From the NCBI GenBank assembly GCA_963971305.1, contig OZ020305.1:11751001-11815000 (forward strand): a DNA stretch of 64,000 nucleotides, written 5' to 3'. Numbering within the stretch: position 1 is the first letter of the stretch; each line of letters starts with the position of its first letter. The notes beneath the pieces were generated by a model. The model was not told the origin of the DNA. It did not search any database and saw only the letters and a list, made by a program, of their open reading frames with translations. Both the position numbers and the translations under genes were made by a program. The DNA comes from Arcuatula senhousia (Eukaryota; Mollusca; Bivalvia; Mytilida; Mytilidae). This document shows, piece by piece, positions 45,911 to 56,449 of this stretch.

Positions 45911-47057
45911 CTTAAAAAGAAATAGTGTTTCTGTTTGAAATATGGCTATAATAAGTTTTTAAAAAGTCGGAATTAATGTTGTTAACCATAATCATTTCTT
46001 GAATCCTCTTTTTGCTGTATAGTCAACTCGCAATTAGATACAAACGTCACAGAGCGGATGGAAGGACTAGCTGATCGCTATATAATAAAAAAATATATTT
46101 CATATAAAAATAAAAGCTAGTATAAAACTGTTTTAAGATTATGGTGTTTTTTTTTTCATTTCAAAACTATTGACATGTAAGATCGTGTAAATTTAGATGG
46201 GAATCTTCGGTAATCTAAGTCATATTTGATCAAATGAGTTTTTTTAAATCCAATGAGCTCACCCCTAGTAAGGTGGATTCACGACGATCGGGAAAGTCCA
46301 GTGAAGGATTCACGTAAAGTTGTATTTGGTAAGAGGGTTCAGTTCTGTCGGGTTAAAGAAAAAAGTAAACAACTTTGTTTTTTGCAAAATTTATGTCTTT
46401 CGAATTGTAGATGAGTGTAATGATTTTGTCTCTTTATTTGTTGCACAAATAACTAAAAAGTCGTAAAAGTATAAAATAATCTGTTGAGAAATAAAGAAAA
46501 TATTCACGAAAAACATCAAAGTTAAATAATGTTCTTGACGAAAACTATTTCATCTTGTAGATACGTTTTTGTTTGCATAAAGTGTCTATATTTTTCACCA
46601 AAGCAAGAATATCGTATGTACTAAAGACACGTAGAAAATCTTTATCGAAAACATTGAGTTTATCTTAAGAAAGAGATGTAAAAATTGGTGGATAATGGTT
46701 TGGTAATAAGAGGATTCTGTTTTGGTAATGTGTGGAGTTCGGTTTTGTCTCGGTTAAAAAAAATAAATTTCAATTCATATGTATTAATATTTGTGGGCAA
46801 ACACTGTATTTTAAAAGAAAATCATACTTACTTAGTTAATTGATGCCAATTAAAATGGTTTTACTCGACGACTAGAGACAAATCACGACTATACTCCGGC
46901 TGAAATTAAATCTGAAGGAAATAGTGCTTAAGACTATCGATTCATTATCATGATTATTATAGATAAACGATGATTAATATTTAGTGTTCGGAATCATGAA
47001 AAGTCTTCTTTTGTTTGTGCAAATGAAACACCAGAAAAATACGCACCATCGGCATAT

Positions 47058-48183
47058 TGTCACGGCTAGGGTGTAAGCTGTAGGTTTGTAATGATGTTTA
47101 TTTTTGACTGTCAGTAAACACTCTTTGTTATTTTCTATGTGTTTGCGCTTTACTGCCAGTCACTCGCGATATGGACATTATATGAAGTATTTGTTATTGT
47201 TGTTATTATTACTATGTGTGTGTATTTCTTGGGAAATGTTTTGTAAGGGTTAAATTCAGAGTTCGTTCCATTGTTTTACCCATGCAAACGACGGTCAGCC
47301 CCAGGTCGCCGGTTTTGCTTTATTTTGATAAACGTACACCTTGCTCGTCCCTCTTATTTGTTGACCAGTTAAGGCTAAGGGTATTCATTGTAACTGGGTT
47401 GATTTCCCCTTTGTGTAAGGTTGTTGTAAGCCCATATTCCCCTTTTATTCCCATGTTTTCCAAGTACGTTTTGTACTTTCACTTTGCCGACCATGTTTAC
47501 GATTAGTACTTCCGGGTCACGGTGTAACCTACGACCAACCAACCAGAAGACCAGAATTGTACCACGGAGAGGCCCCGGCTGTCCCACGGTGGTCGGTGGT
47601 ACTTCCTTTTTATATAAATACCACGGAGCGTCGAAATGACGTCAGACTTGGACTGACCCTCAGCGAGATAACATCGTTTCTGTGCCTCTGAGACTACCAC
47701 TACCGGAGGGGATATAGCTGTCAAACCATTAAACCACCTTTGATAACATTAAGGAACCTCTTACCATTTATGGAGATGGAGTGACGTAATATTTACTACA
47801 GCCGTAGTAAATCTAACCTAATTCACACGGTCGGCAATGGGGACTTGAATATTTATTTAGATATAACTTGAATTAATTGTTATTCATATTTTTATTATAA
47901 CTTTGACCATTAAATGTTGAATGGTTTATCTGAATTGATTCAGTAGTCATTTATTCCTTTGGGAAGCCCTTCTTATTTAACAGAAGGGATACTGCGCAAT
48001 AATTGCTACAGTCTAGCTAGGGTCACGAAACCAGTGACGATCACGTAACCAGTGACGGTCACGTAACCAGTGACGATCACGTAACCAGTGACAAACAAAA
48101 CCATAACCAAGTCACGAACCAAGGTGACGTACTAAACAAGTGCCGGCTCGCGCTATTGCTACCATACCCCTTTAGGGTTAACA
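47058..48183 (+). repeat. 5' LTR
   Basis: 1,126 bp, TGTCACGGCTAGG...GGGTTAACA. It contains about 297 bp (roughly 47093-47389) that the 3' LTR lacks. TATATAAATA at 47611-47620 is a likely TATA box, and TGACGTCA (CRE-type palindrome) lies at 47637-47644. Near the end are four units of a 19-bp GTCACGTAACCAGTGACGA repeat (about 48020-48095). Minus-strand ORFs here recur in the other LTR and are not genes. Confidence 0.92.
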
Positions 48184-48185
48184 TT

Positions 48186-48203
48186 TGGTGGCAGCGGTGG
48201 GAT
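48186..48203 (+). other. primer binding site
   Basis: TGGTGGCAGCGGTGGGAT, starting TGG two bases after the LTR as expected for a tRNA 3' end complement. The same GGCAGCGGTGGGA core is common in Ty3/gypsy elements. Confidence 0.7.
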
Positions 48204-48264
48204 AAACCCAGGAAATTATTTCCAAAGAAACTTATATTTATATTTATATGCTTTATTTTGATTT

Positions 48265-49368
48265 ATGTATAGCTCAATTATGAGTAACCATGATAACCAA
48301 AGCAACATAGATAACCATGATAACCAAAGCAACATAGATAACCATGATAACCAGAGCAACATAGATAACCATGATATTGATAACCAGAGATTTTATAATC
48401 AGTTAATGTTTGAAAACCAAGAGCTGAGAAATTTTTTTATTGACCATATGACCGCTTTGCAACAAAATACCAGAGAGACAGGTGAGCAGATTAAGCAGTT
48501 ATTCGAAATAACCATGAAGTTGAGAGACCAAATGGAAACTTTGTTCCAGAGATTTAGACCAGATATGTCTACATCTGATGCACCATATAGAAATACCCAG
48601 AACAGCTATATCCCTGGTAGTGGTAGTCCAAGACCAATTATTCCAACTAGTCTCACCAGTCCGACAACCATCCCCTCTGATGTACCAAATTTTAGACCAG
48701 TAGAAAACCAACATGTCAAACATGGCTACACCAATCCTAATTATTTTGACGGGTCAGGAAGCTGGGCAGATTATTGCCTCCATTTTGAAGCAGTAGCCCA
48801 CCTTAATAGTTGGTCAGACCAAACAAAAGCCCTTCAATTGATAGCCTGTATGCAAGGAACTGCCTTGTCAGTATTGGGGAGCATAAGCATTAGTAATCCT
48901 CCCTCCTATAACCAGTTATTGCAGATTTTAACCAAGTATTTTTTACCAGATAACCAAACTGAGGTCTACATGTTGCAGTTAGAGGCCAGAGCTCGCAAAC
49001 AGGGGGAACCATTACAAGATTTGGCATATGATATAGGAAGACTTGTACGTCTTGCTTACCCGAAAGCTCCTTCTGATGTACAGGACAGAATTGCTTGTAA
49101 AGCATTTAGAGAATCTCTAAAGGACCATAACCTTGAGTGGGCATTATTCAAGTCAAATATTGATGATATAGATGAACTATTATCTTTAGCTATAAAGTTT
49201 GAGGTATTTCAGAGAAAGTCTAACCAAAAGAGGTCCTTTGTGAGATCACAGAGCAGTGATCTTCCAGATGATACAGCAAATGACCATTTTAATAGGAGAA
49301 ATCAAAAGTGTTTTCTCTGCAGTTTAAAGGGACGTATGCAGAAAGAATGTCCCATGAGTTTTGAATAG
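48265..49368 (+). CDS. Gag polyprotein of the LTR retrotransposon
   Basis: 367 residues. Residues about 8-40 are tandem NHDNQSNID repeats, from 27-bp DNA repeats at about 48287-48370. Residues about 45-95 are helical and charged. Residues about 150-315 resemble the retrotransposon Gag capsid fold (NYFDGSGSWADYCLHFEAVA, then LQLIACMQGTALSVL, then YFLPDNQTE, then RLVRLAYPKAPSDVQDRIA). A CCHC-type knuckle follows near residue 350: C-x2-C-x4-R-x4-C (CFLCSLKGRMQKEC), where the histidine is replaced by arginine. A start at 48280 is also possible. Gag would form particles and package RNA, but the knuckle is probably weakened. No pol follows. Confidence 0.9.
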   Translation: MYSSIMSNHDNQSNIDNHDNQSNIDNHDNQSNIDNHDIDNQRFYNQLMFENQELRNFFIDHMTALQQNTRETGEQIKQLFEITMKLRDQMETLFQRFRPDMSTSDAPYRNTQNSYIPGSGSPRPIIPTSLTSPTTIPSDVPNFRPVENQHVKHGYTNPNYFDGSGSWADYCLHFEAVAHLNSWSDQTKALQLIACMQGTALSVLGSISISNPPSYNQLLQILTKYFLPDNQTEVYMLQLEARARKQGEPLQDLAYDIGRLVRLAYPKAPSDVQDRIACKAFRESLKDHNLEWALFKSNIDDIDELLSLAIKFEVFQRKSNQKRSFVRSQSSDLPDDTANDHFNRRNQKCFLCSLKGRMQKECPMSFE

Positions 49369-50225
49369 CTGTATTCAGTGACCATGAGTACAGATTGCTT
49401 CAACTATTGTTTATTGATGCTTTATAAATGGTTTGATATATTTTACAGTGATGTACCTAGTATTGAACCTTGTCTTATACCATGTTATTACAATTGGATG
49501 TCCTACCTAACCTGACAGCTATTTATTCATGTGACCAATGAATAAGTTTGATTACCCTTGATAACCAATGAATTGAACCTTGTGGTTGAAGACCTTAATT
49601 TTTATCCTCCAATATTGCTCAGTCAGAAGATTCACTGACATGTCTTTGTGGAATACCAAGAGGGTATAGGTCCGGTGACGGGTGATTTCTTTATGAGTAA
49701 ATATTTTCTGTAGATGCAGTTGCAGACGTGTCTTTATGGAGTACTAAGAGAGTATTGCCTGGTGACGGGTAACCTGTATTTGCAGTTTTATTATTATTAT
49801 TTATTTATTTTATTTTATAAGCTTATGCATTTCCTAACGTTGTTAGAGATTATAGTATAAGTTAGGGTGACGACAGTGGAAGTCTAGCCATTTCTTCAAC
49901 CAGAATGTTTGATTACTTGTACCAAGCTTTTACGTTGGTATCTTGCTACCAAAGATAACCTGCCCTGTATAACCATTATCATCATTTAACATCTTGCTAC
50001 CAAAGATACCAAGCTTTTACGTTGATATCTTGCTACCCAAGATAACCTGTGGAACCATGTAATAACCATTATAGTTACCATTTGGATAACCATAGTAAAC
50101 CCTTGAGATAACCATAGAACAGATGAAGATACCGTTTATATCTGTTAAGGTGTTAGGTAGGATTTGGTTAGGTAGGTGTTCCTTTTTTTTAAGTTCGGGA
50201 CGAACTTTTCCTGGGTGGGGGCCTA
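49369..50225 (+). other. LTR element internal region without pol
   Basis: Non-coding. It contains two diverged copies of a TGTCTTTRTGGARTAC...GGTGACGGGT segment (about 49638-49690 and 49729-49770) and two copies of an ACCAAGCTTTTACGTTGRTA segment (about 49920 and 50009). The polypurine tract lies at about 50213-50225. These repeats suggest that the internal region was built by recombination after loss of pol. Confidence 0.75.
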
Positions 50226-51054
50226 TGTCACGCCTAGGGTGTAAGCTGTAGGTATTCATTGTAACTGGGTTGATTTCCCCTTTGTGTAAGGTTGTTGTAA
50301 GCCCATATTCCCCTTTTATTCCCATGTTTTCCAAGTACGTTTTGTACTTTCACTTTGCCGATCATGTTTACGATTAGTACTTCCGGGTCACGGTGTAACC
50401 TACGACCAACCAACCAGAAGACCAGAATTGTACCACGGAGAGGCCCCGGCTGTCCCACGGTGGTCGGTGGTACTTCCTTTTTATATAAATACCACGGAGC
50501 GTCGAAATGACGTCAGACTTGGACTGACCCTCAGCGAGATAACATCGTTTCTGTGCCTCTGAGACTACCACTACCGGAGGGGATATAGCTGTCAAACCAT
50601 TAAACCACCTTTGATAACCTTAAGGAACCTTTTACCATTTATGGAGATGGAGTGACGTAATATTTACTACAGCCGTAGTAAATCTAACCTAATTCACACG
50701 GTCGGCAATGGGGACTTGAATATTTATTTAGATATAACTTGAATTAATTGTTATTCATATTTTTATTATAACTTTGACCATTAAATGTTGAATGGTTTAT
50801 CTGAATTGATTCAGTAGTCATTTATTCCTTTGGGAAGCCCTTCTTATTTAACAGAAGGGATACTGCGCAATAATTGCTACAGTCTAGCTAGGGTCACGAA
50901 ACCAGTGACGATCACGTAACCAGTGACGGTCACGTAACCAGTGACGATCACGTAACCAGTGACAAACAAAACCATAACCAAGTCACGAACCAAGGTGACG
51001 TACTAAACCAGTGCCGGCTCGCGCTATTGCTACCACACCCCTTTAGGGTTAACA
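50226..51054 (+). repeat. 3' LTR
   Basis: 829 bp, TGTCACGCCTAGG...GGGTTAACA. It has the same TATA (from 50482), CRE-type TGACGTCA (50508-50515) and 19-bp repeats as the 5' LTR, but lacks the 297-bp block. Confidence 0.92.
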
Positions 51055-51689
51055 ATATTATAAAGTATTTGATTCTACTTCACAAACTTTTTAAATCTGT
51101 TGATATCTCGGCATATTTCTCATTTTATGGTTTTAGATGATGTTTAGTTTTTTCTTACTCTGATTTAATCAATTTGAAATGAGATACAAGTATCCGAAAA
51201 CCCTAAGGTTTTGGCAGGTTGGCAAAAATGTTTCATGGGCGCTAAAAGCGGTATTAATGTGCTGGTCAACTCGTCCAGTGGATAGAAACAATCTTTCTTT
51301 ACCCGTTGGTTTTGAAATAAACTTTTGTGTTTCAAATTAACCTTTTTTTGTATAAGAACTTCTGTTTAATACAAAGAAATCAAATGTGGGGGCAACAAGT
51401 CATGAGGCAGCAGAACGTTGCCGGGAATTAGAATACATTTCTATTTTTTATTTTTCTTAAGAAAATTTTCTATTTCATATTTAGTTTTAATATTACATGT
51501 ACGGCATCTTTGCAAATGTAACATTTTTTTTAAATATTGCTCACCCCAACATTTATGAAGCATATGCAATTATATATAATATATGAATGTGTTAGGTTTT
51601 ATATACATCTGAATTTGACTTCTTTTTCTTCAATTGTACATTTTTTATCTTTGTATATTTTGGTTTTGATGTGTACAAATTCATTAGAA

Positions 51690-52458
51690 AAAAGCAAGAA
51701 GCTCCCACGAGCCTTAATCGCTCTCCTCGTCCTTAGGCTAAAAGTGTGGCTTCTATAGGCTATTATAGCCCCTGAAAGGGTCATCTTGGAAAGTCTAAAG
51801 ACTTCTATAAAGCTTAATGATCTGATGGATCAAGCGATAGTTTTTTTACTATTCTATAGTGCAAAACATTTAAAAAAATCTATCTTTTAAGAGCTTTACC
51901 CCCTTTAAAGGTTTATTGACATCTTCGAACCCTTTTGAAGAGCTAATTGAGCTGATGATTTAAGCAAGCAACAGCTTTTCTCTATCTGAAATAGTATTCG
52001 ATCGAGCAAAGCATGAGAAAATATATGTTTGCCTTTTCAAAATTATACATGGACTTACCCTTATAAATGTCATCTAAAATCTTCGGGCCAATGGAGACTT
52101 TTGGAGAGTTCAACGAATTGGAGGTTTTAGAGCAAACAACAGCTTTCCTCTTTTCGCAATAGTTTTCATTCTATAGGACAAAATCAGGATTTTATTTAAC
52201 GCGGCCATTTTTTGTTGTTTCTGAGTTATAAGCCATTTTAAGTGATTTTATCATATGTTTGATATTTAGTAACAACAACCATGTTTTTTATCGAATCTTT
52301 ACAAAAGACGATCGTTTGTTGCCAACATATCATAAATCATTACTGCAAAGTTTCCGTCAAATTGATGCAGTGGAGAAGTTTTTTGAAGTGACGACGGACG
52401 GACATTTACAACGACAGACGACTTCGTACGCACAGTGGCCTTAGGCAAGGCGAGCTAA
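51690..52458. repeat. degenerate repeats ending GGCGAGCTAAAA
   Basis: About three diverged units of roughly 200 bp, each with an AGCAACAGCTTT-like segment, ending in a GACGGACGGAC/ACGACAGACGAC-rich run and CCTTAGGCAAGGCGAGCTAAAA. Related to 41640-41915. The short ORFs are not conserved. Confidence 0.5.
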
Positions 52459-53456
52459 AAAGTTATGACAGTTCTTAAACAAATGAAATTGATGTTGTAT
52501 ATGTTGAATTCATATATTTTGACTGCGATTCAATATCACCTTAGAAAGTTGTATACCAAATTTATAACTATGAATAAAAGTCGAAACATTTGACTACAGT
52601 TATTAGAGTATTAGATATGGAATTTGCGTAGGGTATCTTATGAAATTCAATAGTTAAAGATCTTATAAACTAAATGTTATGTTCATGAATGGCCCTAAAT
52701 AAATATTGCAGCAAAATTGGTCAAAAATGCAACCAATAATTAAGTTATCTTATGCAATTTACCATACAAATATATGAAATAACCCGACAAAACAGTACTC
52801 CCAATTTACCAAACCCGAAGTCTAAACATTACCAAAACCGAATCCTCTAAAATGGCGATACAAATAACCGTTTTAGTATGTCAAGTAATTTGCTTTTCTT
52901 AAGCAGTTGGCAGTACCTTCCTTGCATGTTTTAATCTATAACGATTAGGAAAGAACGTGGCTACGCATCGAATGCTTCATCATGAGTTCAAAGTGTGTTA
53001 TTAACTTATAATTTAGAGTTAGAAAATGTATAACCCTTTTCGTCATAACTTTGAAACTGTTTATCATAGATTTACCAAACTTTCACATTTTATTGAAATC
53101 AATACAAAACTGCTTAATGTAAAGAAATTGGAATAGTACATAGCTTTATGTTTATTTACAATGCTTAGGTGTGTATTTCATGAGCGTTTTGTAAACAATA
53201 TCGATCGAAAAAGGGACAAATTTAACCCACCAAATATAATTTTACGTGAATCCTTCACTGGACTTTCCTGATCGTCGTGAATCCACCTTACTAGGGGTGG
53301 AGCTAGGGATATTACTAACCTATTACACCCTCAAGATATAAATGTAAATAATCTATATTTAAACGGTAGAGTTTTAATAACAAACAAAATTCAACATCTG
53401 TATTTTTAATTCGAAAATGAAAATGTCCACAGTAACAATATAAGTAGTTAATTTAC

Positions 53457-53630
53457 ATTCAGTCGTCACATATTCTGTCTACTTCTTCATCAACACACAC
53501 ATTATCAATGTCATCACTGATCTTGCATTCATCATCAACGTCATTTTTAACGGCAAAAAAACTCGTCAGCTTTCTGTTACTGTCTATATCAAGCTTGTTT
53601 TTTTTTTTTCCAAACACTTGTCGTAGTGAA
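53457..53630 (-). CDS. transposase-like gene, exon with frame lesions
   Basis: 174 bp, with an acceptor after TTTTTTCACAG (AG at 53631-53632) and donor GTAAAT from 53456. Entered in phase 1 from the upstream exon it begins VHYDKC, supplying H-x3-C to pair with the C-x2-C of that exon. A 12-A run (53598-53609) then shifts the frame relative to the better-looking continuation (SNRKLTSFFAVKND and an acidic stretch). A TGA at 53459-53461 sits two bases before the donor. KLTSFF resembles a PIP-box-like motif, weakly. If the sequence is right, this exon is disabled. Confidence 0.55.
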
Positions 53631-53889
53631 CTGTGAAAAAAAAAAACAAATGTATTGCCTTTGTATTTGTAGTATTTCCCCATATCCCTTCTCTTTTTAC
53701 TATAAAAGCAGTATAGGAATGTTGTAACCGGACGTAAATATACTTCAAAACTAAAAGATTTAAAGTAAATAAAGACGATATAATTATCTACATGTAAATT
53801 AATTTATTATGAAGGCGTAATTTTGTTCATCATAGTTAATCATAGATTTACAAAAATGGTTAATACAATGAATATTTGGACGTATTTAC

Positions 53890-54015
53890 CTTTCTTGAAA
53901 TAATTTATGCGTCCTTGTGGCTTTCTGTCAGTGGGCAATGTAATACTGATGTTGCATAGTCCACAACGGGCTTCAATCTCATTAATGGTTACTGTGTTGG
54001 ACAGTTTCTTCATTT
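53890..54015 (-). CDS. transposase-like gene, zinc-finger exon
   Basis: 126 bp, acceptor CATTTTACAG, donor GTAAAT, phase 1 at both ends. It encodes KKLSNTVTINEIEARCGLCN, then ITLPTDRKPQGRINYFKK. The C-x2-C and the H-x3-C at the start of the next exon would complete a C2HC-type zinc finger, a common DNA-binding arrangement at the N-terminus of transposases. Confidence 0.65.
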
Positions 54016-54578
54016 CTGTAAAATGAAACATAGGTAATCACCGATTACAAAGTTTGCCTCGTCACCCCCACATATTATCAGACCTACCATGCATAGTTGT
54101 TGAAATATGAAGTCGAACAAAAACTTGAATGTAAGTTTGTCAAGCGGAAATGTAGGTAAATGTAGGTCAGAGTGACCTTATTCCTTCTGGATGCTGATCT
54201 ACCACCCTTGATGCATCCATATACCAAGTTTGATGATCCTACCATGTATAAGTACTGAGATATGAAGTCGGAGGTTAACTTGAATGTTGACCTGGGCGTG
54301 CACGCGGACGCGGACGTGCACGCCGGGGGTACGTCAATAGTTCTAATAAATGGTTATAAATAAAAGTTTGTGAAGAAAGTATCAATTAACTTTCAGATCT
54401 GGAATAAAAGAAGTTGAAGTTATGTTTATTGATAAACGACATTCATACTACACAATCGAAAAGACTGTTATTTATCTTATATGGGTTGCTTTGTTTAATC
54501 TTTATACCATACATTATGTACATATTAGTCCATCATCATTATCACCAGAAAAAGAAGAGGAAATATAAAGGTACACAC

Positions 54579-54794
54579 CATCACGTAAAAGAGATAATTC
54601 TGATTCCTGTCGATCGTCTCGCTTTACTTGATCTCCGTCTTTCAATCGTTTAATCAAATTCTTGTCTTTCAGTGCTTCAGTTTTCCTTTTTCTTTTTTGG
54701 GGTTTAATTGTAGAACTTTCTATCTTGTCTTTTTTCTGTACACTTCCTGGTGTTAGAACCTGACTCCATTTCACTTGTTTCCTTACAACATGAA
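54579..54794 (-). CDS. transposase-like gene, basic exon
   Basis: 216 bp, acceptor CATTGCAG, donor GTGTGT, phase 1 at both ends, joining in frame to 53890-54015. It encodes KQVKWSQVLTPGSVQKKDK and a lysine/arginine-rich stretch (KPQKRKRKTEALKDK) that could act as a nuclear localisation or DNA-binding segment. Confidence 0.6.
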
Positions 54795-54799
54795 CTGCA

Positions 54800-55609
54800 A
54801 TGAATTATGTATAGTACCATAATAAATGATTGAATAACGAATATATATACATATATACTGTACATGTATAATACCCAATGATATAAAAGGCATTTTTCTC
54901 CAAATCTAATTATTCATATGGGTAATGAAATCATATTACTCTCCAACAAACTTTAAAAAGGCTCACAAAATATATATGAAATGTCACCGTATGATTGTTG
55001 ATTAGGCCAAAAAAATTATTGTTTGTTTCCCCCAACCCGTCCCGACCGGGTCTGTTTTTTGATGCCTGGTCAATGATTTTCTTTTTTTGCCATTTTCAAA
55101 CAAAATAAAATTAAATTATGGCCTGTCGGGTCTCATATATGAGATTTGCTCATTTTTTTGTTCAATGAAAATTTTGAATAATAAAAATCAAAATATTTTC
55201 TTACTTTATTCTGCTTTAAAAAGTAAAGTTCAGAAGATAAACCTAATATCTTTAATTCTTTTACATTAATGACACTTCAGTGTTTGCAAAATTTATCATA
55301 ATTGGTTTATTAAAAAAAATAATAAAACAAAATAATTTCCCTGCCTGCCGGTTCTATAATTTTTGCCCATGTTAGGGGAAACCAACAATCATTTTTATGG
55401 CCTTATGATTTGATTTGACTATTTTAATTTTCGATGTCTTTGGCGTTTCAGTCCGGATGGAAGTTGGCTTAATAAGAGTCTTTTGTGGGTTTCGTTTGTA
55501 ATATCGTTTTCATTCTTTTGATCATCCATTTTATCGTTCATATAACCATGCATTAACAGTGGAAGGTTATGATTGAAGTGAATGTGCTTGTGAAAATATA
55601 TCTTGATAA
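54800..55609. other. probable intron of the transposase-like gene
   Basis: AT-rich, no supported coding segment. A CCCCAACCCGTCCCGACCGG segment at about 55030 is the only GC-rich part. Confidence 0.4.
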
Positions 55610-55900
55610 GGGGACGGCCATTTGATTATGAGGGGATGGGCTGGTAGTTTCGGTCGGGGTGAGCTGGCAGTTTCGGTCGAGTCAGAATGTTTATTTTTAA
55701 TTTTCTTCGAGTCAGAAAGTTTATTTTTTGCCAGAATATTTATTTATTATATACTATATATAATCTATAGAATCTGGGGCCAGGATATTTATTTTCTTTT
55801 CTTGGGGTTATGACCAGAATATGTATTTTCAGCTTTGGCCAGGTCAGAATATTTATTTACATAAACTGCCAGCCCCCCCTCAGAATCAAATGGTTGCCCC
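55610..55900. mobile_element. MITE of the CCATTTGATT family inside the giant transposon
   Basis: Ends GGGGACGGCCATTTGATTA and AATCAAATGGTTGCCCC form inverted repeats around 291 bp. Same family as 9319-10338, 32357-32557 and 36354-36633. It truncates the apparent 3' side of the first coding exon's open frame. Confidence 0.75.
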
Positions 55901-55929
55901 CTAATAAACATTGAAAAATATAAACAATT

Positions 55930-56449
55930 ATCAATATAAACGATGGTCAAGGGACGGAGCTTTAATTCCCGTTCTGCATCTTGATGTTGCCTGAGGGTCT
56001 TCAACAATGAACGAATGGTCCATGCCCTCAAACAAGACCAAGAAGACCCATACTTGTTCATTAACGACTTTGACATACCGCAAGACATCATAACCGGCGA
56101 ACTTTTATCACCTTTATTTAAATTGTGTAGAGACTTACTATTCAATTCTCCATGGTTCGACAGCATTACTCTTTCGATAATATCCCACTGTTGCTGGGTT
56201 GTTATTGAAAAATTTTCAATTTTCCCCGAAGACCTGTCGATTCTATGAATCTTTAAGTCAAAAGTTTGAAACCCCAGTTTCTTGGCCCTTTCATTGATCC
56301 CCAGAAAAGATATCAAATGTTTTTTTAGGGTCTCTAAATTTGAGTGTTGTTCTGTTATAGGAAGCTGTGACCTGTGACCTATCCCTTTCCGTCACACTTT
56401 CCTGATCATAAAAACTAAGGACACATTTGATTAAATTGTCAGATTCCAT
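55930..56449 (-). CDS. transposase-like gene, probable first coding exon
   Basis: ATG at 56449-56447 opens MESDNLIKCVLSFYDQESV..., about 40 residues. The frame then ends, and a second frame, from about 56340 to 55930, continues with LISFLGINERAKKLGFQTF and KIHRIDRSSGKIENFSITTQ. A one-base slip near a run of seven T (56320-56326) or just upstream would explain this. No domain recognised and the donor was not resolved. Its position about 410 bp from the transposon end fits a transposase start. Confidence 0.45.

Larger units (their letters stand above)
47058..51054 (+). mobile_element. gag-only LTR retrotransposon (Ty3/gypsy-like), non-autonomous
   Basis: Two LTRs (47058-48183 and 50226-51054), both TG...CA, with the target duplication ATAT at 47054-47057 and 51055-51058. 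The primer-binding-site-like TGGTGGCAGCGGTGGGAT starts at 48186, two bases after the LTR. A purine-rich GGGTGGGGGCCT precedes the right LTR. The only gene is gag (48265-49368). The 850 bases after it hold no protease, RT, RNase H or integrase frame. Apart from one 297-bp indel the LTRs are nearly identical, which suggests a recent insertion mobilised in trans. Confidence 0.92.
46260..53299. mobile_element. non-autonomous long-TIR DNA element, CAC termini, 5-bp TSD
   Basis: Starts CACCCCTAGTAAGGTGGATT at both ends; the first 59 or so bases of the inverted repeats differ by one base. Additional inverted similarity lies further in (46700-46765 versus 52795-52850: GAGGATTC...TTTTGGTAATG). Flanked by GAGCT at 46255-46259 and 53300-53304. 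Removing the nested LTR element leaves about 3.0 kb with no domain-bearing frame. CAC termini with a 5-bp GC-containing duplication recall Transib-type elements, but the rest of the terminus is unlike the published CACWATG consensus, so this is only a hypothesis. Confidence 0.85.

Noticed and set aside
47375..47724. Minus-strand ORFs in the LTR, repeated at 50017-50595
   Set aside because: Identical frames occur in both LTRs simply because the LTRs are copies; no domain and antisense to the element.
53840..54031. 63-residue ORF as a stand-alone gene
   Set aside because: Its core is bounded by splice sites and fits in phase with neighbouring exons of the giant transposon gene; the ORF ends are intron sequence.
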